Origin: Luteibacter aegosomaticola
GTDB lineage: Bacteria > Pseudomonadota > Gammaproteobacteria > Xanthomonadales > Rhodanobacteraceae
Direction of reading: 5' to 3'
DNA: 64,000 bases
Assembly (NCBI RefSeq): GCF_023078475.1
Contig: NZ_CP095741.1
Location: 2,542,001 to 2,606,000 of the forward strand
Made by a program: the position numbers and the translations under genes. The first letter of the stretch is position 1; each line of letters starts with the position of its first letter. This document shows, one piece after another, positions 25,562-33,349 of this stretch. The notes beneath the pieces are model-generated. The model was given only the letters and a program-made list of their open reading frames with translations. It did no database searches and was not told the DNA's origin.

Positions 25562-25587
25562 CGACGCGATGCGATGCGATGCGATAG
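25562..25587. repeat. Short tandem repeat of GCGAT
   Basis: GCGAC followed by four tandem GCGAT units, 20-45 bp upstream of the 78-residue gene's start codon. In the spacer between two minus-strand genes. Repeat number could vary by slippage. Confidence 0.65.
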
Positions 25588-25635
25588 GGGATTCTTGCGC
25601 CATCGCGCCGCCCATGACAAGCACTATGTGACAGC

Positions 25636-26046
25636 TCAGGCCTTGGGTGCAGCGGGCGTAGCGGCAGCCAGGCCTTCGCCGCTGGCCGGAATGGAGAAGC
25701 TCTTCGCTTCGCCCTGCCCCACGGTGGCATCGGCATCGATACGATCGCTGCTGCAGGCGCCGTGCGGCAGGATGCTGAGCTTGCGGGCACCCGACGGCAC
25801 GTGCAGCACGAGCTGCTGGCCGATTTCCATATCGGCGACCGCCTTGTCATCGACATAGACCGCTGTCGAGCAGCCGGCGCCCCACAGTCCCTGGTCGCGC
25901 ACCAGGGTCAGGGTGGCATCACCATCGGAGGGATCCTGGTAAGCAAAGGTGGTGCTGGACAGCACATCGTGGATACCGACGTGGCGCTCATTCTGGGTGG
26001 CGCAGCCGGTAAGCAGGACGAGGCCGGCAATGGCGAGGTAACGCAT
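25636..26046 (-). CDS. Hypothetical lipoprotein
   Basis: 136 residues. The signal ends in the lipobox LLTGCATQ (Cys15), so the mature protein should be lipid-anchored. The body has a mostly beta outline with two further cysteines (GAGCSTAVYV, HGACSSD), possibly a disulfide, and an Ala/Pro-rich tail. AGGAG lies eight bases before the ATG at 26046; a longer reading to 26160 lacks support. Resembles small surface-exposed Xanthomonadales lipoproteins of unknown role. Confidence 0.75.
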   Translation of the reverse strand: MRYLAIAGLVLLTGCATQNERHVGIHDVLSSTTFAYQDPSDGDATLTLVRDQGLWGAGCSTAVYVDDKAVADMEIGQQLVLHVPSGARKLSILPHGACSSDRIDADATVGQGEAKSFSIPASGEGLAAATPAAPKA

Positions 26047-26178
26047 GGCATGGAACTCCTTGGGGGACCTGCCGAGCATTCTTTCGCAGATGTGCATCGC
26101 GAGTGAAGTGCCGTGACGCCGCCTGCACGCGGCGGACCGAACAATGCCGCCCCCAACCACCCCCTAGGAAGCCCCGCC

Positions 26179-26583
26179 ATGGCCAGCCGCGACTGGATCG
26201 AGATCGAATCGTTCGAAGCCGTCGACGACATTGGCCAGTTCGACCGACCCGACATTCCGAGGGTTGAGGCTATTCTCAGCGGAGCCCCGGAGCGCGAGTG
26301 GCAACAATTCTTCGTCGTCAGGGCCCGGGCACTTGAACAGAGCCACCCAGGGCTGCGCATGGAGATCCTGGCCGACCGCCTGGGTTTCCACACCCGTGCC
26401 GCCCACCTCGAGGAAACCTGCCGCCTCGTCAACGACGCCGTCGAGGGCACCAACCATGACTACGCGGCACAGCGCACGGCGGAAGAGAAACGGATCGCTG
26501 ACCGGGACGAGGAAGTCCGCGCCATGATGGCCCAGGTCAAGGCGATCAACGCCAGCTGGCCGCCGGAAAAGGCCGCCGAATAA
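26179..26583 (+). CDS. Hypothetical soluble protein, 134 residues
   Basis: Acidic and mostly helical: MASRDWIEIESFEAVDDIGQFDRPD..., then a long helical C-terminal half (LEETCRLVNDAVEGTN...AEEKRIADRDEEVRAMMAQVKAIN) that could form a coiled coil. TAGGAA lies nine bases before the ATG. No motif for catalysis or DNA binding was seen. Followed after 39 bp by a receiver-like protein on the same strand. Confidence 0.6.
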   Translation: MASRDWIEIESFEAVDDIGQFDRPDIPRVEAILSGAPEREWQQFFVVRARALEQSHPGLRMEILADRLGFHTRAAHLEETCRLVNDAVEGTNHDYAAQRTAEEKRIADRDEEVRAMMAQVKAINASWPPEKAAE

Positions 26584-26622
26584 CTTGCCCTACCAAGCCC
26601 CGCCGGGACTAGACTGCACCCT

Positions 26623-27024
26623 ATGAGCAACCGCCCCGACGCCCTCGTTTTCGACCGCGCCAGCATGGTGGCCGAAACCGTCGCCATGGTCCTGGATGAC
26701 GCGGGCTATGCCGCGCGCGCCACCGTGACCTACCGCGACGCCAAACGGGCCTACCAGAACATGCCCGAACTCTCGTTACTGGTGATCCACGCGGATACGC
26801 CGGGCGAGCGGCGAGGCACCGCCTTGCTCCAGGCCGTGCTGCGCGAGCGGCCCAAGACGGCCATCGTTGTCGTCTCAAGCCGTCTCCCCGAGGACCTGGA
26901 GCCTTTCCCGCTCAGCGCGGTGTTCCTCGAAAAGCCCTTTGACCGCGGCCAGCTGCTAAGCGCGATCGACGATGCCCGCCAGCTTCGGCCACGGCATCCG
27001 CAGCCGCCGCGCCAGGGGCCTTAG
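26623..27024 (+). CDS. Degenerate response-regulator receiver domain protein
   Basis: 133 residues with a CheY-like outline: an N-terminal strand LVFD, SLLVIHADTPGERRG at the phospho-acceptor loop, TAIVVVSSR at the Ser/Thr strand and FLEKPFDRGQL holding the conserved Lys (residue 104). The usual phospho-accepting Asp, four residues before the loop proline, is His56; the only near Asp is residue 58. The N-terminal acidic pair is also reduced to a single Asp. It is therefore likely a pseudo-receiver. No kinase is adjacent. Its stop overlaps the stop of the convergent gene. Confidence 0.7.
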   Translation: MSNRPDALVFDRASMVAETVAMVLDDAGYAARATVTYRDAKRAYQNMPELSLLVIHADTPGERRGTALLQAVLRERPKTAIVVVSSRLPEDLEPFPLSAVFLEKPFDRGQLLSAIDDARQLRPRHPQPPRQGP

Positions 27025-27344
27025 TCGTCCAGGGTCTCGAACGTCACGCGGTTCGCGTTGAATTCGACCAGAGAGTTCAAAGGGAACGACTCGGAAATGG
27101 CCGAGATCTGCATCACCAGATCCTGCAGGTCGGGATCTTCATCGATGGCATCGACGGTGCGCACGGAAACCAGCTCGGCGAGCAGCAACAACGTGCCCGC
27201 CTCGGTCCGTGCCAGGCGCGGCGGCAACGCACTCAGATAGCCACGGCGCCGCGCGACGTGCAGCGCTTCGCGCACGAGCCTCACCAGCTCGGCGTCATCG
27301 GACCCCGCCTCCAGGCGTAAGCCGATCATCAGCAATCGGGCCAT
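27021..27344 (-). CDS. Hypothetical protein, 107 residues
   Basis: MARLLMIGLRLEAGSDDAELVRLVREALHVARRRGYLSALPPRLARTEAGTLLLLAELVSVR...; helical, leucine-rich and acidic at the C-terminus (NRVTFETLDD). GGAGG lies seven bases before the ATG at 27344. The stop overlaps by four bases that of the receiver-like gene (convergent). No known domain was identified. Confidence 0.6.
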   Translation of the reverse strand: MARLLMIGLRLEAGSDDAELVRLVREALHVARRRGYLSALPPRLARTEAGTLLLLAELVSVRTVDAIDEDPDLQDLVMQISAISESFPLNSLVEFNANRVTFETLDD

Positions 27345-27421
27345 GCATTCCTCCCCCAAGGACGCGGCGAGTGTGCGGCTCGCGTGCACCCCGTGGCAAG
27401 GGGCCGGGGTATGCTGGATGC

Positions 27422-28129
27422 ATGTGCGGACGCTATGCCACCTACGGCCCGGCCAGCCTCTCGCGGGAAGCCCGCGACGTGCTCGAACGCATGGAACTCG
27501 ACCTGTCGAGTGAGATCAACCAGCGTGAGGATCGCTTCAATATTGCGCCGACGCAGCGCGCCCTGGTGATCACCGCGCGCGACGACCAGCACGCCGACGT
27601 GGGCCTGTGTCGCTGGGGCCTCGTGCCCTCGTGGGCCAAAGACACATCGATCGGCACCCGGTTGATCAACGCCCGTCGCGAGGGCCTGGCGGAAAAGCCG
27701 GCGTTTCGCGCCGCCGTGAAAAAGCGCCGTTGCCTCGTGCCCGCTTCGGGCTACTTCGAATGGCAGGGGGAAAAAGGCAACAAGCAGCCGTACTTCATCC
27801 GCCCGGCCGACGGCGGGCTGCTACTCTTCGCGGGGTTATGGGAAGTGTGGCGCGGCGAAGACGGCGAGCCGATGCGCAGCTACACCATCATCACGGGCGA
27901 GCCCGGCAAGGTGGGCAGCGACATCCACGATCGCCAGCCAGTGATCCTGGCGCCGGAGGCATGGGAAGACTGGCTGTTCGCGCCAGGCGATGTGGCGCTA
28001 CCGCTGCTCGATGCCGCGAACGAACCCGAGCTGGTGTATTACCCGGTACCCAAGGCCGTAGGCTCGCCGAAAAACGACGACCCAAGCCTGGTCGAGCCGT
28101 TGCCGGATCAAACGCTGGATCTCTTGTAG
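27422..28129 (+). CDS. yedK: SOS-response-associated peptidase (YedK / HMCES, SRAP family)
   Basis: Binds covalently to abasic sites in single-stranded DNA through Cys2 and shields them. 235 residues. The catalytic Cys2 is in the start MCGRYATYG; RFNIAPTQ, LINARREG, CLVPASGYFEW and DIHDRQPVIL (with the conserved His) are standard SRAP motifs. The start at 27422 is fixed by the need for Cys2 at the N-terminus. The stop TAG is the TAG of the adjoining REP element. Role in DNA repair fits the presence of mrfAB in the same region. Confidence 0.95.
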   Translation: MCGRYATYGPASLSREARDVLERMELDLSSEINQREDRFNIAPTQRALVITARDDQHADVGLCRWGLVPSWAKDTSIGTRLINARREGLAEKPAFRAAVKKRRCLVPASGYFEWQGEKGNKQPYFIRPADGGLLLFAGLWEVWRGEDGEPMRSYTIITGEPGKVGSDIHDRQPVILAPEAWEDWLFAPGDVALPLLDAANEPELVYYPVPKAVGSPKNDDPSLVEPLPDQTLDLL

Positions 28130-28192
28130 GAGCGCGCTTGCGCGCGATGGGGCTTGCGGCAAGATCCATCGCGCGCAAGCGCGCTCCTACAG
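28126..28192. repeat. REP palindrome pair abutting yedK
   Basis: GTAGGAGCGCGCTTGCGCG and CGCGCAAGCGCGCTCCTAC with 22 bases between. The first TAG is the yedK stop codon. Confidence 0.93.
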
Positions 28193-28233
28193 AATCGGTG
28201 GCCGTGGCGAACGCCAGCCGCTCCCGCATTACA

Positions 28234-28575
28234 TTACAGGCAGGAAATCGCTTCTTCGCGGAAGTGGCCGTCGTACTCGGCACCCTTCTTGTACTTCTGG
28301 ATTTCGTACATCACGACCTGCGCGCCCGCACCGTTAGCGGTGACTTCGAGGCGCTCGTGCTTGCCGTCGTCGCTGGCCGTGACCACGCCCTTGTCGTCCT
28401 TCGCGTCGCCCTTCGCATCCTTCGCCAGGGCCTGCCACTTCGGCACGACGCACTGGACGTAGGCCGGCACGCTCTTGCCCGTCTTGCTGCTGAGCTTGGG
28501 CAGGGTGTCTTTCATGCCGCTGGTGGCGCAGCCGGCCAGGAGGATGCAGCCGGCGATCGCAAGAACGTGTTTCAT
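28234..28575 (-). CDS. Hypothetical lipoprotein
   Basis: 113 residues. Lipobox LLAGCATS (Cys16) predicts lipid modification. The mature part is lysine- and aspartate-rich (KDAKGDAKDDKG) with a conserved-looking AQVVMYEIQKY segment and two more cysteines (QCVVPKW and the penultimate residue). The start at 28575 has GGAAT seven bases upstream. It is the nearest gene downstream of the murein L,D-transpeptidase on the same strand, 53 bp away. Unknown function. Confidence 0.72.
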   Translation of the reverse strand: MKHVLAIAGCILLAGCATSGMKDTLPKLSSKTGKSVPAYVQCVVPKWQALAKDAKGDAKDDKGVVTASDDGKHERLEVTANGAGAQVVMYEIQKYKKGAEYDGHFREEAISCL

Positions 28576-28628
28576 GCTGGATTCCACGGTAAGGTCACCG
28601 GGATTCTAACCGAGAGAGCGCGTGCTGA

Positions 28629-29351
28629 TCAGGTCCCCGCCTGCACGGCGGCCACGGCCTCGGCCCGCGCAAGCTGGTTGCTGCTGCACTTGAGGTAGTT
28701 CGACGAGCCCAGCCACTTCTTGTCCGGGTAGTACGAGAACACCATCTGGCCACCCTTGAGCGCGTCGATCAGCTTGTGCGCCACCGCCGTGCTCACGGCC
28801 GGGCAACCCCAGCTACGCCCGATGCGACCCGCCGCGTGGGCCATCGCTTCGTTCACGTAAGCGGCGCCGTGGATCACGATCGCCCGCGCCAGCGCATTGT
28901 TGTTCACGCCCGGCTCCAGGCCGGTCATGCGCAGCGAGTAGCCGTTCTTGCCGATGTAGGTATCGGAGGTGCGGAACAACCCGATGCTCGAGGCCAGGCT
29001 ATTCGGCGCATTGGAGAACTTCGTGCTATCGGCATCGCCGCTGTTCTTGCCGTGCGCCACCAGCTCCTGGAAAAGCAGCTTCCGGTTCACCGTATCGAAC
29101 ACCCAGAGCCGGGGCTGCGACGAAGGCTTCGAGTAATCGATGACCGCGAGGCGGTTCGAGGGCGTGCCGCCCTGGCTTTCCGCGCACTCAGAGGCCTGGA
29201 CGGCAAGTCCAATCACCTTGGGATCAGCGGAGGGTGCCAGTTTGGCGAGGGCGGCGCCGAGCGAATCAGCGGCATGTGCCTGGAGCGGTAGGAAAGCGAC
29301 TACACCGAGAAGCGGTGCGGACGCCATGAGCGTACGGATCGATCGGATCAT
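28629..29351 (-). CDS. Murein L,D-transpeptidase catalytic-domain protein (YkuD_2 type), exported
   Basis: 240 residues with a signal peptide (first about 27 residues, AHA cleavage). The catalytic motif is present: VIHGAAYVNE...RIGRSWGCPAVS gives the His and Cys of the L,D-transpeptidase active site. The family lacks the peptidoglycan-binding module of classical enzymes and is thought to be a murein L,D-transpeptidase or a related hydrolase. The divergent gene 138 bp away is a second L,D-transpeptidase, so both may answer to the same cell-wall signal. Confidence 0.87.
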   Translation of the reverse strand: MIRSIRTLMASAPLLGVVAFLPLQAHAADSLGAALAKLAPSADPKVIGLAVQASECAESQGGTPSNRLAVIDYSKPSSQPRLWVFDTVNRKLLFQELVAHGKNSGDADSTKFSNAPNSLASSIGLFRTSDTYIGKNGYSLRMTGLEPGVNNNALARAIVIHGAAYVNEAMAHAAGRIGRSWGCPAVSTAVAHKLIDALKGGQMVFSYYPDKKWLGSSNYLKCSSNQLARAEAVAAVQAGT

Positions 29352-29389
29352 CAGGCCAGCCGAGGGACTACAGATCGGCCGATCCTAAC

Positions 29390-29411
29390 GTGGTGATCAT
29401 TTATTCACCAC
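29390..29411. promoter_or_regulatory. Inverted repeat GTGGTGA-N8-TCACCAC between two transpeptidase genes
   Basis: Perfect 7-bp arms (29390-29396 and 29405-29411) in the 138-bp divergent region. A second palindrome-like block, CCCTTCATATATGTGAAAGGG, lies at 29432-29452 on the side of the plus-strand gene. Either could be an operator; the regulator is unknown. Confidence 0.45.
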
Positions 29412-29489
29412 AACGCCGTCACATCTTTGCCCTTCATATATGTGAAAGGGTGAAGGAATCACCGCACTAAAAACAGGAAGCTATAGATA

Positions 29490-31226
29490 ATGACTATGGA
29501 AATGCGGCTCCGCAGGGTCTCCTCCCTGGCTCTCCTGGCCCTGGCCCTGCCCTTGTGCGGCAACGCCCAGAGCCCGCCGGCGGCCGCATCAGCCGCCAGC
29601 CCGCCACCGATCGTGGCGCCAGCTCCCGGATCATCGACGGGCGTCATCGCGCCGCAGCCCCCGCCGCCGGACGACCCGGCCGCCCAGGCCATCTACGCAC
29701 GTATCGCGGCCATGGCGCCCATCCAGGGCGGGCCACTCACACGGCGCGAGGCTGCCATTGGCCAGGCGCTCTCCGACTTCTATACCCAACGCCATTTCTC
29801 GCCCGCGTGGGCTGAGGCCGATAACGTCGATCAATTGTTCACCGGGCTGGGCTCGGTCGAGGCCGACGGCCTGTTGCCGCAGGATTACGGGCTGGATGCC
29901 CTGCGCAACATCTGGCAGGCGCCCGGGTTCAAGGATGCCACCCCGGAGCAACATGCCGATTTTGACCTCATGGCGACCCGGGCCTACATGACGGCCCTGG
30001 TCCAGCTCGCACGAGGCAAGGTCGACCCCACCCGGCTCGACCCGGTATGGAACATCGACCCCCTGGCCATCGATCCGCAGCAGGGCCTGGCCATGCTCGA
30101 GACCTCGATCGATCAGCACTCGGTGGGCCAGGCCTTTGCCCAGGCACGCCCGCAGAATCCGCTCTACGGCAAGCTGCGCGACGGTCTTGCGCAACTGCGC
30201 GCCACCGCGTCGAACGGGGAATGGCCCGGCGTGCCGGATGGCCCGTCGCTCAAGCCCGGCATGCAGGATCCGCGCGTCACCGCACTGCGCGCCCGCCTGG
30301 TCGCAGGTGGCTACCTGGACGCGGCCCTCAACCACGGCCAGCACTACGACACCGCGGTCACCGAAGCGGTGAAACGCTTCCAACAGGATCACTACCTCGA
30401 CGTGGACGGCGCGGTAGGCACCGATACGCTCGCAGCGTTGAACGTGCCCGTGGCCCAACGCATCGGCCAGGTCCGCGCGAACCTGGAGCGGGCACGCTGG
30501 CTTCTGCACGCCCTGCCCGGCACCTTCGTGGTCGTGGACGTGGCCGGATTCAAGGTCGCCTATTACCGCGACGGCAACCCGGTTTGGAAATCCCGTGTCC
30601 AGGTGGGCAAGCCCTACCGCAGCACGCCGATCTTCCGCTCGGATATCACCTACATCACCTTCAATCCCACCTGGACGATCCCACCCACCATCCTGAAGAA
30701 CGACGTGCTGCCGAAGATCCGGGCCAATCCTGCCTACCTCGCCAATAACCGGATCCGCGTGCTCGATAGCGCCGGCAACACCATCCCGGCGACAGGCGTG
30801 AACTGGTCGAACCCGCGCGGCATTACCTTGCGCCAGGATGCCGGTGCGGGCAATTCGCTCGGCCAGGTGGTGATTCGTTTCCCCAACTCGTTTGCTGTCT
30901 ATCTGCACGACACACCGCACCAGGAGCTGTTTTCGAAGGCCAAGCGCGATACCAGCTCGGGCTGCATCCGGGTGGAGCACCCGCTCGACCTGGTGCAACT
31001 GCTGTTCAACGACGACGAAAAATGGAACCGCGACGCCATCGACGCCCGTATCGCCACCGGCAAGACACAGAACGTCACCCTGCCAACGTCCGTCCCGATC
31101 CTGCTGGCCTACTGGACCGTCGATATCGACGACGAAGGCCGCCTCGGCTTCAAGAACGATATCTATGGCCGCGACGCGCCCTTGCTGGCGGCACTGGATA
31201 AGCCGCAGGTCATGAAACCCCTGTAG
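29490..31226 (+). CDS. L,D-transpeptidase of the YcbB (LdtD) type
   Basis: 578 residues. Order of parts: signal peptide (about 1-26, NAQS cleavage), Pro/Ala-rich linker, scaffold domain (about 75-260), a peptidoglycan-binding domain (DPRVTALRARLVAGGYL...AVKRFQQDHYLDVDGAVG), and the YkuD catalytic domain with SSGCIRVEHP (catalytic Cys) and YLHDTPHQELF (His). Makes 3-3 cross-links in peptidoglycan and can give beta-lactam tolerance. Three in-frame ATGs lie at 29490, 29496 and 29502; AGGAAG precedes the first by nine bases. Confidence 0.92.
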   Translation: MTMEMRLRRVSSLALLALALPLCGNAQSPPAAASAASPPPIVAPAPGSSTGVIAPQPPPPDDPAAQAIYARIAAMAPIQGGPLTRREAAIGQALSDFYTQRHFSPAWAEADNVDQLFTGLGSVEADGLLPQDYGLDALRNIWQAPGFKDATPEQHADFDLMATRAYMTALVQLARGKVDPTRLDPVWNIDPLAIDPQQGLAMLETSIDQHSVGQAFAQARPQNPLYGKLRDGLAQLRATASNGEWPGVPDGPSLKPGMQDPRVTALRARLVAGGYLDAALNHGQHYDTAVTEAVKRFQQDHYLDVDGAVGTDTLAALNVPVAQRIGQVRANLERARWLLHALPGTFVVVDVAGFKVAYYRDGNPVWKSRVQVGKPYRSTPIFRSDITYITFNPTWTIPPTILKNDVLPKIRANPAYLANNRIRVLDSAGNTIPATGVNWSNPRGITLRQDAGAGNSLGQVVIRFPNSFAVYLHDTPHQELFSKAKRDTSSGCIRVEHPLDLVQLLFNDDEKWNRDAIDARIATGKTQNVTLPTSVPILLAYWTVDIDDEGRLGFKNDIYGRDAPLLAALDKPQVMKPL

Positions 31227-31286
31227 GCATGCGCTTGTTGCGTTTTGTCGCAGCCCGGTCCCCACGGCCGGGCGTATACTTCGCCA

Positions 31287-32018
31287 ATGAACGCCCCCCT
31301 CGAAGCGACCGAAATCACCCTCCACGACCAGGTGCGGGACGAGGGCTTCGCCTTCGTGCACGGCGACACCATGCGAGACCTGGTTAGCCATACCTCACGG
31401 CTGGCCGACTGGGATGCCTTCACCGCGAGCTGGAACGCGCTCGAGCCCGACACCTACCTGGCCGCCACCGGCCGCTTCCGTCGGCGCCGCCACGCCACGT
31501 ACGCCGCGGAGCGCTTCGGGCCGATTGAGGTCCGCACGCACCAGGCGCACTACCAGACGCTGGCGTACAACACCTTGCAAGGCGACATCGAACGCTGGTT
31601 CGAGCCGGTGCTGCCCGAGATCGCCACCGGGCCGAGCATGCTGGCCATCCTGGACTTCTGCCGCGACTTCTTTGGCGGTCTTTCCCCAGAGGTCGCGCAC
31701 TGGCACATCGAAACCCACCAGTTCCGCATTGAAGCCACGGCGGGGGCCGCCGGTGAGCCGACGCCCGAAGGCAGCCATCGCGACGGCGTGGATTACGTGA
31801 TGGTGCTGCTCATCGACCGGGAGAACATCGCCAGCGGCACCACCACCATCCACTCACCGGATGGCAGGTCGCTGGGTGAGTTCACGCTTACCCGGCCGCT
31901 GGATACGGCACTCATCCACGATCCGAGGGTGTTCCACGGCGTCACGCCCGTGTCACCACTCGATCCGGCGAAGGCCTCGCATCGCGACGTGCTGGTAGCG
32001 ACATTCCGGGCCGCGTGA
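31287..32018 (+). CDS. 2-oxoglutarate/Fe(II)-dependent dioxygenase (2OG-Fe_Oxy_2 / isoleucine dioxygenase type)
   Basis: 243 residues. Iron ligands appear in EGSHRDGVDYVMVLLI (HxD) and in RVFHGVTPVS (distal His), and R-H near the C-terminus (KASHRDVLV) holds 2-oxoglutarate. The same motif set is found in free amino-acid hydroxylases of the IDO family (hydroxylate Ile, Leu or Met). No operon partner names the substrate. The ATG at 31287 is preferred over one 42 bases earlier. Confidence is high for the fold and low for the substrate. Confidence 0.82.
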   Translation: MNAPLEATEITLHDQVRDEGFAFVHGDTMRDLVSHTSRLADWDAFTASWNALEPDTYLAATGRFRRRRHATYAAERFGPIEVRTHQAHYQTLAYNTLQGDIERWFEPVLPEIATGPSMLAILDFCRDFFGGLSPEVAHWHIETHQFRIEATAGAAGEPTPEGSHRDGVDYVMVLLIDRENIASGTTTIHSPDGRSLGEFTLTRPLDTALIHDPRVFHGVTPVSPLDPAKASHRDVLVATFRAA

Positions 32019-32122
32019 ATCGTCAGTTGAGACGCTGAGCTCCCCACGATGTCCTGGATTCTCAAATTTCCGACATCCGGCCATGCCACAATGGAGCCCC
32101 ACGCCGTAACAGACTGAAGTGC

Positions 32123-32443
32123 ATGAATTCGTCCGGTAAATACGATTTCAGACAGTTCCAGGACGAACTCGCCGCTCTCGAACGCCAGCAAGCCGATCGC
32201 AAGGATGTCGCGCCGCCACCCGCCGCTGAGAAGCGCAAGCCCGGCCGGCCGAAAACCGTGCGTGTCGATCCCCTCGCCGAGGCCCGTACCGCTTTCGAAG
32301 CCCTGCGCCTTCAGTACCAGCTGACCGTCGCCGACGTGGTGGCCTGGTTCCCTGAGGAAGAAGGCGTGGCGTATCTGCAGGCACTGCTGGCGCAGCCTGC
32401 GCCAAAACGACGCCGGAAGAAGGCCGACGAGCCGGAAGCCTGA
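32123..32443 (+). CDS. Small AT-hook DNA-binding protein
   Basis: 106 residues. An N-terminal charged helix (FRQFQDELAALERQQADRK) is followed by KRKPGRPKTVRVD, an AT-hook core (GRP flanked by Lys/Arg), a helical middle (LAEARTAFEALRLQYQLTVADVVAWFPEE), and a basic tail (KRRRKKADEPEA). The build recalls H-NS/MvaT-like nucleoid proteins but lacks their C-terminal motif. No binding target can be stated. Ends 18 bp before the bestrophin gene on the same strand. Confidence 0.7.
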   Translation: MNSSGKYDFRQFQDELAALERQQADRKDVAPPPAAEKRKPGRPKTVRVDPLAEARTAFEALRLQYQLTVADVVAWFPEEEGVAYLQALLAQPAPKRRRKKADEPEA

Positions 32444-32461
32444 AGGCGTACGATAGCGGTC

Positions 32462-33340
32462 ATGTCATCGAACACCCGCACCCCAGGCCTTCGTTCCCTC
32501 CTGTTCGCTTACCGCGGCACCATCATGCCGGTCATCTGGCGGCGGGTGCTTTACACCGTATTCCTTTCGCTCATCGTGGCCGTGCTCGACCTGCGCTACG
32601 GCTGGTTCGGTACCGGGCTGAACGCGACGCCGCTAACGCTGCTTGGCCTCACCCTCGCGATCTTCCTTGGCTTCCGTAACCAGGTGGCCTACCAGCGCTG
32701 GTGGGAGGCGCGGGTACTCTGGGGCGAGCTGATCACCATCGCACGCGATATCGCGCGCCAGGTGCGCGCCTTCCTGCCTGGCGCCGACGCGACCGAGCGC
32801 GCCACGCTCATGGGCATGCTGATCGCGTTTGCCCACGCCTTGCGCCACCACCTGCGCGGCACCGACCCCACCGCGGATGTCAGCCGCTGGCTATCGCCGC
32901 GCCTCGCCGAAGAAACCCTGGCGGCGCCAAACCGGCCCGCCTACCTCGTGCACCGGCTTGGCATCGACCTGGCTGACGCCGCACGCACCGAACGCACGGA
33001 CCCTATCCTTCTTGCGCAGATCGACCTGAAGCTCAGCCAGCTTTCGCATGTCCTCGCCGGTTGCGAACGGATCAGCGGCACGCCCATCCCGTTCTCGTAC
33101 ATCCTGTTGCTGCACCGCTCGGTACACGTCTACTGCTTCTTCCTGCCGTTCTGCCTCGTGGGCGTCATGGGCTGGTTCACGCCGGTGGTCGTGGCGATCC
33201 TGGCGTACACGTTCTTCGGCCTGGATGCGCTCGGCGACCAGATCGAAGATCCGTTCGACGTGATGCCGAACGACCTGCCGCTCGATCGCTACAGCACCAC
33301 GGTCGAGAACGACCTGCTGTTCTTCGTTCGCCCGGAGTAG
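32462..33340 (+). CDS. Bestrophin-family anion channel (YneE-like)
   Basis: 292 residues with about four membrane segments. Family landmarks: the N-terminal LRSLLFAYRGTIMPVIWRRVLYTV, LTLAIFLGFRNQVAYQRWWEARVLWGEL and, in the last third, IPFSYILLLHRSVHVYCFFLPFCLV and FFGLDALGDQIEDPF (Ca2+-clasp-like acidic loop in eukaryotic relatives). Predicted pentameric inner-membrane anion (or, in some bacteria, cation) channel. Stands alone; the AT-hook gene is 18 bp upstream, so co-transcription is possible. Confidence 0.92.
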   Translation: MSSNTRTPGLRSLLFAYRGTIMPVIWRRVLYTVFLSLIVAVLDLRYGWFGTGLNATPLTLLGLTLAIFLGFRNQVAYQRWWEARVLWGELITIARDIARQVRAFLPGADATERATLMGMLIAFAHALRHHLRGTDPTADVSRWLSPRLAEETLAAPNRPAYLVHRLGIDLADAARTERTDPILLAQIDLKLSQLSHVLAGCERISGTPIPFSYILLLHRSVHVYCFFLPFCLVGVMGWFTPVVVAILAYTFFGLDALGDQIEDPFDVMPNDLPLDRYSTTVENDLLFFVRPE

Positions 33341-33349
33341 CGAAGACCG

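Noticed and set aside
28154..28283. Frames through the REP that read GARLRAM and SRASALLQ
   Set aside because: These peptides recur in every REP copy and are translations of the palindrome, not genes. Only in mrfB is the REP really in a coding frame.
29631..31391. 586-residue open frame opposite the YcbB-type transpeptidase
   Set aside because: Antisense shadow caused by high GC at third positions; the plus strand shows signal peptide, PG-binding and YkuD motifs.
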